DNA from: Rhodopseudomonas boonkerdii
Lineage (GTDB): Bacteria; Pseudomonadota; Alphaproteobacteria; Rhizobiales; Xanthobacteraceae
Length of the DNA stretch: 64,000 nucleotides
Direction of reading: 5' to 3'
Assembly (NCBI RefSeq): GCF_021184025.1
Contig: NZ_CP036537.1
Span: 1,860,001 to 1,924,000 of the forward strand
Of this stretch, positions 1-9,872 are shown in pieces (within the stretch, counting starts at the first letter, position 1; each line of letters starts with the position of its first letter). The notes beneath the pieces are model-generated. The model was not told the DNA's origin. It searched no databases and was given only the letters and a program-made list of their open reading frames with translations. The translations under genes were made by a program, and so were the position numbers.

Positions 1-26
1 GCGCAGGGGCGTGACCGGATGACGTC

Positions 27-1829
27 ATGACTCTCAAAGATAAAAACCGCCCCGCGGCCATCCGCGTCGTCATTCCCTTTGTGCTGAGACACTGGTTCAA
101 GCAGCCGGGGCGAACGGCAACCGTTGCTGTCGGCCTGCTCGGCGCGACGGTGGCCGATCTGCTCATGCCGCTGTTTTCGGGCCAATTGGTGGATGCCGTC
201 ACGAAAGGCGGCAGCGATCCGGCTGCGCGTCAGGCTGCATTCGTCGCTTTCGGCGCCATTGTTGCTCTCGGCCTGGCATCGCTGTTGCTGCGCCAGCTCG
301 GTATCCACGCGATCGTGCCGTTCACGCTGCGGATCATGTCCGATCTGTCGCGCGATGCTTTTGCGCGCGTGCAGCGCTTTTCCACGGATTGGCATGCCAA
401 TAATTTTGCCGGTTCGACCGTGCGCAAAATCACGCGCGGCATGTGGGCCGTCGATCTTCTCAACGACACGCTCCTAGGGGCGCTGCTGCCGTCGCTGGTG
501 GTGCTGCTGGGGTCCGTGTTGCTGCTTGGTCTGCATTGGCCGCTGCTTGGGGCCGTCATTGCTGTCGGAGCCTTCGTTTATATCGCGATGACCGTGTGGT
601 TTTCCACGCGCTATATCGCGCCGGCCGCGCGTGTCTCCAATGCGTGGGACACCAAGGTCGGGGGCACGCTTGCGGACTCCGTGACTTGCAATGCGGTGGT
701 GAAGTCGTTCGGCGCGGAGGCGCGTGAAGATGCGCGGCTCGGGCAAGTGGTCGGCCGGTGGCGCGCGCGTGTGCGGCGGACATGGCTGCGTTACAACTAC
801 ACCAGCACGGCTCAACTGGCCGTATTGCTGTGTGTTCGCGCATCGGTGATCGGCGGCGCACTGTGGCTGTGGCTCGATGGCCGAGCCAGCGCCGGCGATA
901 TCACCTATGTGCTGACGAGCTATGTCGTCATCCATGGCTATCTGCGCGATGTCGGCATGCACATCAACAACCTGCAGCGTTCGGTCAACGACATGGATGA
1001 GCTGGTCGCGATTCATGACGAGACCATCGGTGTCGTCGATGCCGTCGGAGCGAAGCCGATCACCGTCGATGGAGGGCATATCAAGTTTGATAATGTCACT
1101 TTTCTTTATGGCGGCCACATCACGCCGCTGTATCGCGGGCTGTCTGTCGATATCCGCGCGGGAGAGCGAGTCGGTCTCGTCGGCCGCTCCGGTTCGGGCA
1201 AGACCACCTTCGTGAAGTTGATCCAGCGGCTGTACGATGTCTCGGACGGGCGCATCGTTATCGACGGCCAGGATATTGCAGGTGTAACGCAGGAATCGCT
1301 GCGCAGTCAGATCGCGATCGTGCAGCAGGAGCCGATCCTGTTTCACCGCTCGCTGGCCGATAACATCGCTTATGCCCGGCCCGGTGCAAGCATGGCGGAG
1401 ATCGAGCGCGCGGCGCGGCTGGCCAATGCGCATGACTTCATCGAGCGGCTGCCCAAAGCCTATGGGACGCTGGTCGGTGAGCGCGGCATCAAACTGTCAG
1501 GCGGCGAACGGCAGCGCGTGGCGCTGGCGCGCGCCTTCCTGGCGGATGCGCCGGTGTTGATTCTGGACGAGGCGACCGCAAGCCTCGACTCGGAGTCCGA
1601 GGCGCTGATCCAGGAGGCGATGGAGCGGCTGATGAAAGGCCGCACGTCGATCGTGATCGCACACAGGCTCTCGACGGTGCGCAGTCTCGACCGCATCCTG
1701 GTGTTCGATCGCGGCGCGATTGCGGAAGAGGGGACGCACGACGCATTGGCGAAGCGGCCGGGGGGCATCTATCGCGGCCTGTTCGAGCGTCAAGTGCTCG
1801 AATTCGATCGCACGCTGGCGGCCGAGTGA
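27..1829 (+). CDS. ABC exporter, fused membrane and ATPase domains
   Basis: This is a 600-residue half-transporter of the ABC exporter (MsbA/ATM1-like) type: an N-terminal membrane domain of about 320 residues followed by a nucleotide-binding domain. Hydrophobic segments are visible at about 30-55, 72-95, 150-192 and 265-305. The ATPase has Walker A GRSGSGKT (386-393), Q-loop at about 433, signature LSGGERQ (490-496), Walker B LILDEATA (511-518) and the switch His in IVIAHRLST near 550. It presumably acts as a homodimer in the inner membrane, exporting a lipid or other amphipathic substrate; the substrate cannot be read from sequence. It stands alone, followed by a strong hairpin and the convergent rnpB gene. 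The ATG at 27 is the first usable start in the window, and the upstream end is not visible. Confidence 0.9.
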   Translation: MTLKDKNRPAAIRVVIPFVLRHWFKQPGRTATVAVGLLGATVADLLMPLFSGQLVDAVTKGGSDPAARQAAFVAFGAIVALGLASLLLRQLGIHAIVPFTLRIMSDLSRDAFARVQRFSTDWHANNFAGSTVRKITRGMWAVDLLNDTLLGALLPSLVVLLGSVLLLGLHWPLLGAVIAVGAFVYIAMTVWFSTRYIAPAARVSNAWDTKVGGTLADSVTCNAVVKSFGAEAREDARLGQVVGRWRARVRRTWLRYNYTSTAQLAVLLCVRASVIGGALWLWLDGRASAGDITYVLTSYVVIHGYLRDVGMHINNLQRSVNDMDELVAIHDETIGVVDAVGAKPITVDGGHIKFDNVTFLYGGHITPLYRGLSVDIRAGERVGLVGRSGSGKTTFVKLIQRLYDVSDGRIVIDGQDIAGVTQESLRSQIAIVQQEPILFHRSLADNIAYARPGASMAEIERAARLANAHDFIERLPKAYGTLVGERGIKLSGGERQRVALARAFLADAPVLILDEATASLDSESEALIQEAMERLMKGRTSIVIAHRLSTVRSLDRILVFDRGAIAEEGTHDALAKRPGGIYRGLFERQVLEFDRTLAAE

Positions 1830-1868
1830 GGACGTTATTGGGTGATCCGAGATCGCCCTGAAACTGGC

Positions 1869-1900
1869 GAGGGGCTCGGCGGTGTTGCGCCGGGCCCCTC
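1869..1900. terminator. Hairpin between the ABC exporter and rnpB
   Basis: The arms GAGGGGC-T-CGGCG and CGCCG-G-GCCCCTC pair almost perfectly (about 12 bp with one wobble) around the loop gtgttg. It lies 40 bases after the exporter stop and about 10 bases beyond the 3' end of the convergent rnpB, so it can serve both transcripts. The plus side is followed by GTTGTTCAGT and the minus side by GCCAGTTTCAG, so the U-run is weak in both directions. Confidence 0.6.
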
Positions 1901-1910
1901 GTTGTTCAGT

Positions 1911-2330
1911 ATCAGCCGGCCTGTAAGCCGGGTTCTGTAAGGCATCGCAGCTTGCGCGGCGATACGTGACGGCCATTCTTCTGGGACCGCACTCGCATGC
2001 GGCCTCAAGCAACCTACCCGGACGGCGGGTTTGACATCACCCTGCAGTGTTATCGTTCGCGAACGAACTTACTGCGACGCCGTCCCTATTCGGTTTTGCT
2101 CCCGGTGGGGTTTACCTTGCCGTCTCCGTTGCCGGATCCGCGGTGCGCTCTTACCGCACCTTTTCACCCTTGCTGCCCCGCCCGAAAGTGGGGAGCGGTT
2201 CTTTCTCTGTGGCACTTTCCCTGGGGTCGCCCCCGCCGGATGTTATCCGGCACCGTATGTCATTGGAGCCCGGACTTTCCTCCCCCGCAGCCTTTCGACC
2301 CTAGCGGGAGCGGCCGTCCGGCCGACTGAC
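1911..2330 (-). ncRNA. rnpB: RNase P RNA (type A)
   Basis: This is the catalytic RNA of RNase P, which removes 5' leaders from pre-tRNAs. Read on the minus strand it shows the near-universal GAGGAAAGTCCGGGCTCC block (2265-2282 on the plus strand) and the 3' block CAGAACCCGGCTTACAG. The ends were set by the P1 helix: AGTCGGCC near the 5' end (2320-2327) pairs with GGCCGGCT near the 3' end (1914-1921). The length of about 420 bases suits the alphaproteobacterial type. Only about 41 bases separate it from the amidase stop on the same strand, so its promoter may lie partly in the amidase 3' end. Short open frames inside it are not genes. Confidence 0.93.
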
Positions 2331-2371
2331 GGGGAAGCCATGAGGGCTTACGTGTCGCGCGTCAAGTCGTG

Positions 2372-3211
2372 TCAACTCGCCGTCGGGGCGGTATCGCGCG
2401 ACAAGCTCGCCAGCAGCGCCTGCAGCGTTTCCAAAGTCGATCGATCGGCGACACCATCGACACGCTCCGGCCGGAAATGGCGCTGGAAGGCCGTGACGAC
2501 TTCCGCGGTGGAGGTGTCGTAGACCCCGCTGACCTCGATACCGTAGCCATAGAGGGCGAGGGCCTGTTGCAACGCCTTTACCTCGTCGCCATCCGCGCCT
2601 GTGCGCAGGCCTTCGCCCGGCACGATCGGTGCCGGATGCACCCAGTGGCCGACGCCCGAACTGGCGAGCAGATGCCACGGGAATTTTTCGCCCGGATCCT
2701 TCTTGCGCGCCGGCGCCACGTCGGAATGGCCAAGCACCCGATGGGTCGGTATTTCGCGGCGCAGCAGGATCCCCCGGCACAGTGCCGTGACGGCTGCAAT
2801 TTGCCGGGCAGGATAATCCGGATAGCCCCAATCGTGGCCGCGATTGATGATCTCGATGCCGATGGAGCGGGAATTGATGTCATCCTCACCGGCCCAGAAC
2901 GACGAACCGGCATGCCAGGCGCGCTTCGACTCCTGCACCGTCTGCACGATGCGTCCGTCCTCCAGCACGATGTAGTGCGCCGAAACGTCGGTTCCGTCGC
3001 TGCAGAGGCGCGTAATCGCGCCTTCGGCATCGGGCATGCCGGTATAATGCAGCACGATCATATCAGGCACGAGTCCCTTGTTCCGGTCGCCGTAGTTCGG
3101 TGACGGGATTACATCCGATACGACGGAGGAGTCCGGCGTGAAGGTCGGAAGATCTGCGACCCCTTTCGGGATCGGCAGGGGGCGCTGGCGTCTGGTCTCG
3201 GGTCCGGACAA
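2372..3211 (-). CDS. N-acetylmuramoyl-L-alanine amidase with peptidoglycan-binding domain
   Basis: This 279-residue protein has an AmpD/AmiD-type Amidase_2 domain (about 45-185) and a PG_binding_1 domain (about 205-268). The zinc ligands fit AmpD: His55 in LHYTG, His162 in GHSDVAP and Asp172 in KKDPG, with Glu120 in IGIEI as the catalytic acid. Such enzymes cleave the lactyl-amide bond between MurNAc (or anhydro-MurNAc) and the stem peptide in remodelling or recycling. No clear signal peptide is seen, so a cytosolic recycling role is possible, although the binding domain suggests work on polymer. It is divergent from rsmH across a 489-base gap and lies just upstream of rnpB on the same strand. 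Confidence 0.9.
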   Translation of the reverse strand: MSGPETRRQRPLPIPKGVADLPTFTPDSSVVSDVIPSPNYGDRNKGLVPDMIVLHYTGMPDAEGAITRLCSDGTDVSAHYIVLEDGRIVQTVQESKRAWHAGSSFWAGEDDINSRSIGIEIINRGHDWGYPDYPARQIAAVTALCRGILLRREIPTHRVLGHSDVAPARKKDPGEKFPWHLLASSGVGHWVHPAPIVPGEGLRTGADGDEVKALQQALALYGYGIEVSGVYDTSTAEVVTAFQRHFRPERVDGVADRSTLETLQALLASLSRDTAPTAS

Positions 3212-3700
3212 TCTCTTTCACACTCCATAAGGTTCGGCACGACATGGCGACCGCAAGGGGAAGGACACTATTCAGATCGGCACCCGATTGCGCAACGATC
3301 ACGAATTGGTTTTGCCCTTTTATTTCATGGCTCTATGCGCGATGGGTCAGCACTACGATAGAACCGCTGCAGACGAATTGAGTCGTTTCGTGATCGCACC
3401 ATCAACGGATTCTTAACGCTAAGCATCGTTACTGAAAGGTGACGTGCCGAACTCATTTGGGGGCGGCCAGAGTTCCATTCGACACGCGTTCCCATGGCAA
3501 ATTCCTATCATCCATGCGGACAAAGGGTTACCGCGTCGGACTACGCGCGTGACCGGTCGAACCGGTTCGATTTTTGCGCGACGCAGCGGCCTGGCCGCGC
3601 GGCGTGCCGGCATTTGAGGCGCCATGGGCCGCTCGGAGTCCGGATTGGTCGGGAGCCTCGTAAGGAAGGAACGGAGTTCGTTGCCCGTTCGCGTGCGCGT
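3212..3700. promoter_or_regulatory. Divergent intergenic region before the dcw cluster
   Basis: There is no convincing gene in this 489-base gap between the amidase and rsmH. The rsmH frame stays open upstream to 3494, but that part reads as low-complexity basic sequence unlike any RsmH N-terminus. No mraZ frame, usual just before rsmH, is present. Two GANTC sites (CcrM methylation motif in alphaproteobacteria) lie close together at 3380-3384 and 3408-3412, the second beside CTTAACGCTAAG. The dcw promoter should be here, but no -35/-10 pair can be assigned firmly. Confidence 0.4.
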
Positions 3701-4690
3701 ATGAGTGATACCCGACATATCTCCGTGCTCGGTCCTGAGGCCGTCGAGATGCTGTCGCCGCGCGCCGGTGGTGTTTATGTGGACGCGACCTTCGGCGCGG
3801 GTGGTTATTCGCGCATGATCCTCGCGGCCGAGGGCACGCGCGTGATCGCAATCGATCGCGACAGTACCGCGATCACTGGTGGGGCCGATCTGGTGGCGTC
3901 CTCCGCCGGTCGTCTCACGCTGGTCGAGGATCGCTTCTCCAATCTCGCCGATGTCTGCGTCGCGCACGGGATGCCGCTGGTGGATGGCGTCGTGATGGAT
4001 GTCGGCGTGTCGTCGATGCAGCTCGATCAGGCCGAGCGCGGCTTTTCGTTCCGCTTTGACGGGCCGCTCGACATGCGTATGAGCCAGCATGGGCCAAGCG
4101 CGGCCGATGTGGTCGCCAAGGCGTCCGAGGCCGATCTGGCCAACATCATCTATATCTTCGGCGAAGAGCGTCATTCGCGCGCCGTCGCCCGCGCCATTGT
4201 CGCGGCGCGCAAGGAAGCCGAGATCACGACGACGAAACAACTCGTCGAGATCGTTTCCAAGGTCGTATGGGCGAAGCCGGGCGAGATCCATCCGGCAACG
4301 CGTACGTTTCAGGCGCTGCGGATCTTCGTCAACGAAGAGCTGGATGAATTGCACACCGCGCTTGCTGCTGCGGAGCAGGTGCTGAAGCCAGGCGGCCGTC
4401 TTTCGGTGGTCTCTTTCCATTCGCTGGAAGACCGCATTGTCAAGACGTTCATCGCCGAGCGCAGCAAGACTGGCGGTGGCTCGCGTCATCTGCCGGAGGT
4501 CGCGCAAGCGACGCCGCGCTTCAAGATTGTCAACAAGCGTCCGATCGTCGCCAGCGATGACGAAACGAAAGCCAACCCGCGCGCGCGGTCCGCCAAGCTG
4601 CGCGGTGCCGAACGCACCGATGCGCAGGCACAGGACGCCAGTCCGTTGCCGGGGTGGCCGACGCTGGCTTCCGTGATGCGGGGAGGCTGA
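3701..4690 (+). CDS. rsmH: 16S rRNA (cytosine(1402)-N4)-methyltransferase RsmH
   Basis: RsmH (MraW) methylates N4 of C1402 in 16S rRNA using S-adenosylmethionine, and is the usual first or second gene of dcw clusters. The start was set at ATG 3701 ([10 protein letters not shown]), because homology-like sequence begins there and the 329-residue product matches the family. The longer frame from 3494 adds 69 unlikely residues. The SAM-binding motif [11 protein letters not shown] lies at about 28-38, followed by [11 protein letters not shown] and a C-terminal [11 protein letters not shown] block typical of the family. A purine-rich GGAAGGAACGGAG stretch is about 25 bases upstream, farther than ideal. 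ftsL starts 3 bases after the stop, so the genes are probably co-transcribed. Confidence 0.95.
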   Translation: MSDTRHISVLGPEAVEMLSPRAGGVYVDATFGAGGYSRMILAAEGTRVIAIDRDSTAITGGADLVASSAGRLTLVEDRFSNLADVCVAHGMPLVDGVVMDVGVSSMQLDQAERGFSFRFDGPLDMRMSQHGPSAADVVAKASEADLANIIYIFGEERHSRAVARAIVAARKEAEITTTKQLVEIVSKVVWAKPGEIHPATRTFQALRIFVNEELDELHTALAAAEQVLKPGGRLSVVSFHSLEDRIVKTFIAERSKTGGGSRHLPEVAQATPRFKIVNKRPIVASDDETKANPRARSAKLRGAERTDAQAQDASPLPGWPTLASVMRGG

Positions 4691-4693
4691 CGC

Positions 4694-5101
4694 ATGCGGA
4701 TCATCCATCTCCTCGTCATTGCGGTTCTCGTGTTCGCTGCGGCCTATGTCTATCGGATCAAGATGGAATCCACCGTACGGACCGAGAAGGTGCTGCGTCT
4801 GCATGCCGATATTCGCGAACAGCGCGATGCCATCGCCTTGCTGCGCTCGGAATGGGCCAAGCTGGACGCACCGACGCGTCTACAGGGGCTCGCCGAGCGT
4901 CACCTCAAACTGCAGCCGATGACGGCGCAGCAGTTCGACAGCCTGAAGAACCTTCCCGATCGCCCGCCGAGCTTCGCCCGGCCGGGCACGCCCGATCCGA
5001 TCGGCGCCATGCTCAACAGCATCGATCCGGATGTCGTCGTGACCGGATCGGTATCTGAAAAGGCGCAGGACAAGGTGGATGGGCCGGAGGATCGGCAATG
5101 A
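4694..5101 (+). CDS. ftsL: Cell division protein FtsL
   Basis: This is a 135-residue bitopic protein. It has a very short cytoplasmic start, one membrane segment (about 3-21), then a predicted coiled coil (about 28-60) and a Pro-rich C-terminal tail. FtsL forms the FtsQ-FtsL-FtsB divisome subcomplex that activates the FtsWI septal synthase. Identification rests on size, topology and position between rsmH and ftsI, since FtsL sequences diverge strongly. It overlaps ftsI by 4 bases (ATGA-type junction), implying translational coupling. Confidence 0.88.
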   Translation: MRIIHLLVIAVLVFAAAYVYRIKMESTVRTEKVLRLHADIREQRDAIALLRSEWAKLDAPTRLQGLAERHLKLQPMTAQQFDSLKNLPDRPPSFARPGTPDPIGAMLNSIDPDVVVTGSVSEKAQDKVDGPEDRQ

Positions 5102-6864
5102 CCGCACAGCCCTCCGCTAACCCCAACACGTCAGTCGGGCGCCCGCCGGAGCCATGGCGGCAACGCCTGATCCGTACGCTGCTCTATGGGAAAAACACCG
5201 ATCGTGCGGCCAAGGCGCGGGCGCGTGTCGGTCTCGCCATGCTCGCATTCGGCGGCATTTACGGCATCATCGCCGTGCGCCTCGTCGTGTTCGCCGTCAA
5301 CGGCGATACGCATGCGGAGCGCCGAGCCTCGCGCGACGCCATCGCCACCGCGCGCCCCGATATTCTCGATCGCAACGGCGCGATCCTCGCTACCGATGTG
5401 AAGTCGCCATCGCTGTTTGGCGAGCCCCGCCGCATCATCGACAAGGACGAGGCGGTTGAACTACTGACCGGCGCCTTGCCCGATCTCGATAGTTCCGAAG
5501 TGCGCGATCGTCTCGGCAGCCGCAAGGGCTTTGCGTGGCTAAAGCGCGATATCACCCCGCAGCAACAGCGCGACATCCATCGTCTCGGTATTCCCGGCAT
5601 CGGTTTTCTGCGTGAGAACAAGCGCGTCTATCCGAACGGATCGACGGTGTCGCATCTGATTGGTCTGACCAATATCGACAACCAGGGTATCGCCGGTATC
5701 GAAAAGTGGCTCGACAATAACGGTCTCGCCGATCTGCATCGCGCCGGGTTCGCGTCGGATCGCATGCAGAAGCCAGTCGAACTCGCGCTCGATGTGCGTG
5801 TCGAACACGCGCTGCGCGACGAATTGCTCAAGGCGAAGGCTAAATTCAGCGCCAAGGCGGCATCGGGCCTCGTCTCCAATATTCGCACCGGCGAGATCGT
5901 CGCCATGGTGTCGCTGCCCGATTTCGATCCGAACAATCCGAAGGAAGTGCACGATCCGGACCGCATCAACCGCCTGACGACCGGCGTGTATGAAATGGGC
6001 TCGACTTTCAAGACGTTGACCCTTGCGATGGCGCTCGATAGCGGCAAGGTCAATCTCAACACCATGTTCGATGCGCGATATCCGCTCAGCTACGGCAAGT
6101 TCAAGATTCACGACACCCACCCGGTGCCGCGTCCGATCTCGCTCGCCGAAGTCTTCACTTATTCGTCGAATGTCGGCGCTGCGAAGATCGCGCTCGGCCA
6201 GGGTGTCGAAGCGCACAAGGCGTTTCTGAAGAAGGTCGGCCAGCTTGATCGCCTGCGCACTGAATTGCCGGAAAGCGCGATGCCCATCGTCCCGAAGCGC
6301 TGGGGCGATCTCAATACCATTACCATTTCCTTCGGTCACGGCATCGCGGTGGCGCCGCTGCAAGCGGTCATGGCGGTGAATGCGATGGTCAATGGCGGCA
6401 ATCTCATTCCGCCGACCTTCATGAAGCGCTCCGAGGAAGAGGCGCTGGCGGTCGCAAAACGCGTCATCAAGAAGGACACCAGCGACAAGGTCCGTTATCT
6501 GATGCGTCTGAATGCCGAGGTCGGTTCGGCGCGTCAGGCGGAAGCGCGGGCGAAGGGCTACTATCTCGGCGGTAAGACGGGTACCTCGGAAAAGGTCGTC
6601 AATGGCCGCTATTCCAAGAAGCAGGTGTTGAACTCCTTCACCGCCGTGCTGCCGATGGATAATCCGCAATATCAGGTGCTGGTGATGCTGGATGAGCCGA
6701 AGGCGCTCCCGGAGACACATGGCTTCATCACGTCGGGCTGGAATGCGGTGCCGACCGGCGGCAACGTGATCGCCCGCATTGCGCCGCTGCTGGGCCTGGA
6801 ACCGCGCTTCGATCTGGCGCCGTCCGACCGCCTTATTCTTGCGACATCAAAGGTCACTCAGTAA
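5098..6864 (+). CDS. ftsI: Septal peptidoglycan transpeptidase FtsI (PBP3)
   Basis: This 588-residue class B penicillin-binding protein cross-links septal peptidoglycan in partnership with FtsW. It has a membrane anchor at about 46-67, a pedestal/dimerisation domain (about 80-220) and a transpeptidase domain with the three expected motifs: STFK with catalytic Ser302 (302-305), SSN (356-358) and KTGT (493-496). It overlaps ftsL by 4 bases. A gap of about 90 bases to the chosen murE start contains a good GGAGG site. All key residues are intact. Confidence 0.96.
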   Translation: MTAQPSANPNTSVGRPPEPWRQRLIRTLLYGKNTDRAAKARARVGLAMLAFGGIYGIIAVRLVVFAVNGDTHAERRASRDAIATARPDILDRNGAILATDVKSPSLFGEPRRIIDKDEAVELLTGALPDLDSSEVRDRLGSRKGFAWLKRDITPQQQRDIHRLGIPGIGFLRENKRVYPNGSTVSHLIGLTNIDNQGIAGIEKWLDNNGLADLHRAGFASDRMQKPVELALDVRVEHALRDELLKAKAKFSAKAASGLVSNIRTGEIVAMVSLPDFDPNNPKEVHDPDRINRLTTGVYEMGSTFKTLTLAMALDSGKVNLNTMFDARYPLSYGKFKIHDTHPVPRPISLAEVFTYSSNVGAAKIALGQGVEAHKAFLKKVGQLDRLRTELPESAMPIVPKRWGDLNTITISFGHGIAVAPLQAVMAVNAMVNGGNLIPPTFMKRSEEEALAVAKRVIKKDTSDKVRYLMRLNAEVGSARQAEARAKGYYLGGKTGTSEKVVNGRYSKKQVLNSFTAVLPMDNPQYQVLVMLDEPKALPETHGFITSGWNAVPTGGNVIARIAPLLGLEPRFDLAPSDRLILATSKVTQ

Positions 6865-6953
6865 CGCCATCCGCGCTTTACAGCGGAGGCAAAATGCGGT
6901 TTGCGTCACGCTACGGAGCCCGTCCCGTCCTGATTTGCCCTGTCCGGAGCAGC

Positions 6954-8429
6954 ATGAAACTCGGCGATCTTTTCAGCAACGATGCCTTCGCGATGACGCC
7001 GCAGGCTGCGGATATTGCCATCACGGGCCTTGCTGTGGATAGCCGCGCGGTAAAGCCCGGCGACGTGTTCTTTGCGCTCGCCGGCGTCAAAGCCGATGGC
7101 GCGCGTTTTGTTGCGCAGGCGATCGAGGCTGGTGCCGTCGCAGTGGCCGGAGAGCATCTGCCGGCAGACATCGCGGTGCCTTTCGTCAAAATCGAGAATC
7201 CGCGCCGTGCTCTGGCGCTGGCTGCAGCCCGATTTTATCCGCGCCAGCCGCCGGTCGTCGCTGCCGTGACCGGCACTTCAGGGAAGACCTCGGTGGCGTC
7301 TTTCACGCGTGAAATCTGGGGCCGGCTCGGCGATGTCTCTGCGAGCATCGGTACCATCGGCCTCGTTTCGCCCAAACGCACCATCTATGGTTCGCTGACC
7401 ACGCCGGATCCGATCTCGCTGCACCGGCAGATCGACGAGATCGCGGGCGAAGGCGTCACGCATCTCGCGCTCGAAGCGTCCTCGCACGGGCTCGATCAGT
7501 TCAGACTGGACGGTGTGCGTGTTTCCGCGGCGAGCTTCACCAACCTGTCGCGCGACCACATGGACTATCATCCGGACGTCGCGCATTATCTCACTGCCAA
7601 GTTGCGCCTGTTCCGCGATCTGGTTGCAGACGGCGGACCGGCCGTGATCTCGGCGGATCATGACTGTTCGGCACAAGTGATCGACGCTGCGCGCGCGCGA
7701 AATCTGCGCGTCATGACAGTCGGTCGTGGAGGTGATGGCGTAGGCGAAGGCATTCGTCTCGCCGATGCTGTGGTCGATGGCTTCGAACAGCAGCTCAAGC
7801 TCGAACATCGCGGCAGGATTTACGCGGTCCGACTTCCGCTGGTCGGTGAATTCCAGATCGAGAACGCGCTCGTAGCGGCTGGCCTCGTGATCGGCACTGG
7901 CGGCGATGTGGCCGCTACTTTCGCCGCGCTCGAACATCTCAAAGGCGCCAAAGGCCGCCTCGAACGCGTCGGCGATCGCCATGGTGCGCCGATATTCGTC
8001 GATTATGCACACAAGCCGGACGCACTCGCGAAGGCGCTGCAGGCATTGCGGCCCTATGCGAAGCGCCGGCTCGTCGTCGTATTCGGCGCCGGAGGCGATC
8101 GCGATGCCGGCAAGCGGCCGTTGATGGGCGAGATCGCGGCGACGAATGCCGACACGGTCATCGTCACCGACGACAATCCGCGCAGTGAGGAACCGGCCGC
8201 CATCCGCGCCGCCATTCTTGCCGCCGCCAACGGCGCTACGGAGATCGGAGATCGCGCCGAAGCCATTCGCGTGGCCGTGCAGAGCCTCGAGCCCGGAGAT
8301 GCGCTGCTGATCGCCGGCAAAGGACACGAAACCGGGCAGATCGTCGGCAACCAGACGCTTCCATTCAGCGATCACGAGGCTGCGCAGGCGGCACTCGCCA
8401 ATTCTTCAAGGATACTGGGGAAATCATGA
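6954..8429 (+). CDS. murE: UDP-MurNAc-L-Ala-D-Glu:meso-diaminopimelate ligase MurE
   Basis: MurE adds meso-diaminopimelate to UDP-MurNAc-L-Ala-D-Glu in the cytoplasm. The Mur ligase P-loop reads TGTSGKTS near residue 105, with Ser where many homologues have Asn. The DNPR motif (about 407-410, TDDNPRSEEP) indicates meso-DAP rather than lysine specificity. The start at 6954 gives MKLGDLFSND, 491 residues, with GGAG four bases upstream. An in-frame ATG at 6894, preceded by GGAGGCAAA, would add 20 residues and is a real alternative. It overlaps murF by 4 bases. Confidence 0.95.
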   Translation: MKLGDLFSNDAFAMTPQAADIAITGLAVDSRAVKPGDVFFALAGVKADGARFVAQAIEAGAVAVAGEHLPADIAVPFVKIENPRRALALAAARFYPRQPPVVAAVTGTSGKTSVASFTREIWGRLGDVSASIGTIGLVSPKRTIYGSLTTPDPISLHRQIDEIAGEGVTHLALEASSHGLDQFRLDGVRVSAASFTNLSRDHMDYHPDVAHYLTAKLRLFRDLVADGGPAVISADHDCSAQVIDAARARNLRVMTVGRGGDGVGEGIRLADAVVDGFEQQLKLEHRGRIYAVRLPLVGEFQIENALVAAGLVIGTGGDVAATFAALEHLKGAKGRLERVGDRHGAPIFVDYAHKPDALAKALQALRPYAKRRLVVVFGAGGDRDAGKRPLMGEIAATNADTVIVTDDNPRSEEPAAIRAAILAAANGATEIGDRAEAIRVAVQSLEPGDALLIAGKGHETGQIVGNQTLPFSDHEAAQAALANSSRILGKS

Positions 8430-9862
8430 GCGAGTGTCTCTGGACCACAGCTGCGATCACGGAGGCGATGCGCGCGACCGTGCAGGGCGATCTGCCCGCA
8501 GGCATCACCGGCATCTCTATCGACAGCCGCACCATCAGGCCTGGCGAAGTGTATTTCGCCATCAAGGGTGATGTGCATGATGGTCATGCTTTCGTCGACG
8601 CGGCGCTAAAGAACGGCGCCGCGTTTGCGGTGGTGGAAGCTGCGCAGCGCGAGAAGTTCGCGGCCGATGCCCGGCTGCTCGTCGTCGACGATGTCCTTGC
8701 CGGCCTCGTCGATCTCGGTCTTGCGGCGCGTGCGCGGCTTGGTGCACGCGTCGTCGCCATTACCGGTTCGGTCGGCAAAACCTCGACCAAGGAGGCGTTG
8801 CTGCGCGTTCTGTCGGCGCAGGGCCCGACCCATGCGTCGGTCGCCTCTTTCAACAATCACTGGGGCGTTCCGCTGACGCTGGCGCGTTGCCCCGCCGATG
8901 TGCGATTCGCCATCTTCGAGATCGGGATGAACCATGCCGGCGAGATCGAGCCGCTGGTGAAGATGGTGCGTCCGCATTATGCGGTCATCACCACGGTCGA
9001 GCCCGTGCATCTCGAATTTTTCTCCGGCATCGAAGCCATTGCGGATGCCAAGGCGGAAATCTTCCTCGGTGTCGAACCGGATGGTGTCGCCGTCCTCAAC
9101 CGCGACAACGATCAGTTTGCACGTCTGGAAAAGAGCGCGAAGAAGGCCGGTGTCTCGCACATCGTATCGTTCGGTTCCGATGCCGAGGCGGATGCGCGCC
9201 TGATCGATATCTCGCTGCATCCGACATGTTCGGCGGTGCATGCCAATATACTCGGCCAGGACATCACCTATAAATTCGGCATGCCGGGCCGGCATATGGC
9301 GATGAACTCGCTGGCGGTGCTTGCCGCAGCATCGCTGATGGGGGCGGATCTCGCCCATGCCGCACTGACGCTGTCGCAAGTCGTGCCGGCCGAAGGCCGC
9401 GGTGTACGCCTTATGTTGGAAATCGCCGGCGGTGAAGCGCTTGTCATCGATGAGACGTTCAACGCCAATCCGGCCTCGACCTCCGCGGCGCTCAATGTGC
9501 TCGGGACAGCGGCCATTGGCGGGCAGGGGCGCCGGATTGCCGTACTCGGCGATATGCTCGAACTCGGCCTGCGCGGCGCCGAGTTGCATGCGGGGTTGCT
9601 GGAGGCTGTGACCGCAAACGCAATCGATCTCGTTTTTTGTTGTGGTCCACTGATGCGCAACCTCTGGGATGCCCTTCCCAGCGACAAGCGGGGCGGTTAT
9701 GCCGGGGACGCAAAGGGGCTCGAATCGCAGGTCGTAAGCACGATCCGGGCCGGCGACGCGATTCTGGTCAAGGGCTCGAAGGGCTCCAAGATGGGACCGA
9801 TCGTCACCGCGCTGACCAAGCGCTTTCCCAGCAATGCCGCGCGCGACGACGCTGCGGAATAA
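8426..9862 (+). CDS. murF: UDP-MurNAc-tripeptide:D-Ala-D-Ala ligase MurF
   Basis: MurF attaches D-Ala-D-Ala to the UDP-MurNAc tripeptide, completing the cytoplasmic nucleotide precursor. The 478-residue product has the three Mur ligase domains. Visible are the N-terminal IDSRTIRPGEVYFAIKG block shared with MurE, the P-loop TGSVGKTSTKE at about 113-123, FEIGMNHAGEI, and DETFNANPAS in the central/C-terminal part. It starts inside the murE stop (4-base overlap) and ends 10 bases before mraY, in one tightly packed operon. Confidence 0.95.
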   Translation: MSECLWTTAAITEAMRATVQGDLPAGITGISIDSRTIRPGEVYFAIKGDVHDGHAFVDAALKNGAAFAVVEAAQREKFAADARLLVVDDVLAGLVDLGLAARARLGARVVAITGSVGKTSTKEALLRVLSAQGPTHASVASFNNHWGVPLTLARCPADVRFAIFEIGMNHAGEIEPLVKMVRPHYAVITTVEPVHLEFFSGIEAIADAKAEIFLGVEPDGVAVLNRDNDQFARLEKSAKKAGVSHIVSFGSDAEADARLIDISLHPTCSAVHANILGQDITYKFGMPGRHMAMNSLAVLAAASLMGADLAHAALTLSQVVPAEGRGVRLMLEIAGGEALVIDETFNANPASTSAALNVLGTAAIGGQGRRIAVLGDMLELGLRGAELHAGLLEAVTANAIDLVFCCGPLMRNLWDALPSDKRGGYAGDAKGLESQVVSTIRAGDAILVKGSKGSKMGPIVTALTKRFPSNAARDDAAE

Positions 9863-9872
9863 GGCAGGCTGA

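Noticed and set aside
474..1433. 319-residue open frame on the minus strand
   Set aside because: It lies wholly antisense to the ABC exporter, whose motifs are intact. Its composition is that of a GC-rich shadow frame and no domain is seen.
1997..2522. Several plus-strand open frames of 85-163 residues
   Set aside because: They cross the RNase P RNA and the amidase antisense; the conserved RNA blocks explain the sequence.
3494..3700. N-terminal extension of rsmH, considered as a remnant of mraZ
   Set aside because: The 69 residues show no MraZ (AbrB-like) pattern and the family start fits ATG 3701.
3419..4804. 461-residue minus-strand frame opposite rsmH
   Set aside because: It is antisense to a clear RsmH and low-complexity in Arg/His/Asp, with no start context.
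5539..6720. 393-residue minus-strand frame opposite ftsI
   Set aside because: It is a shadow of the transpeptidase gene, which retains all catalytic motifs.
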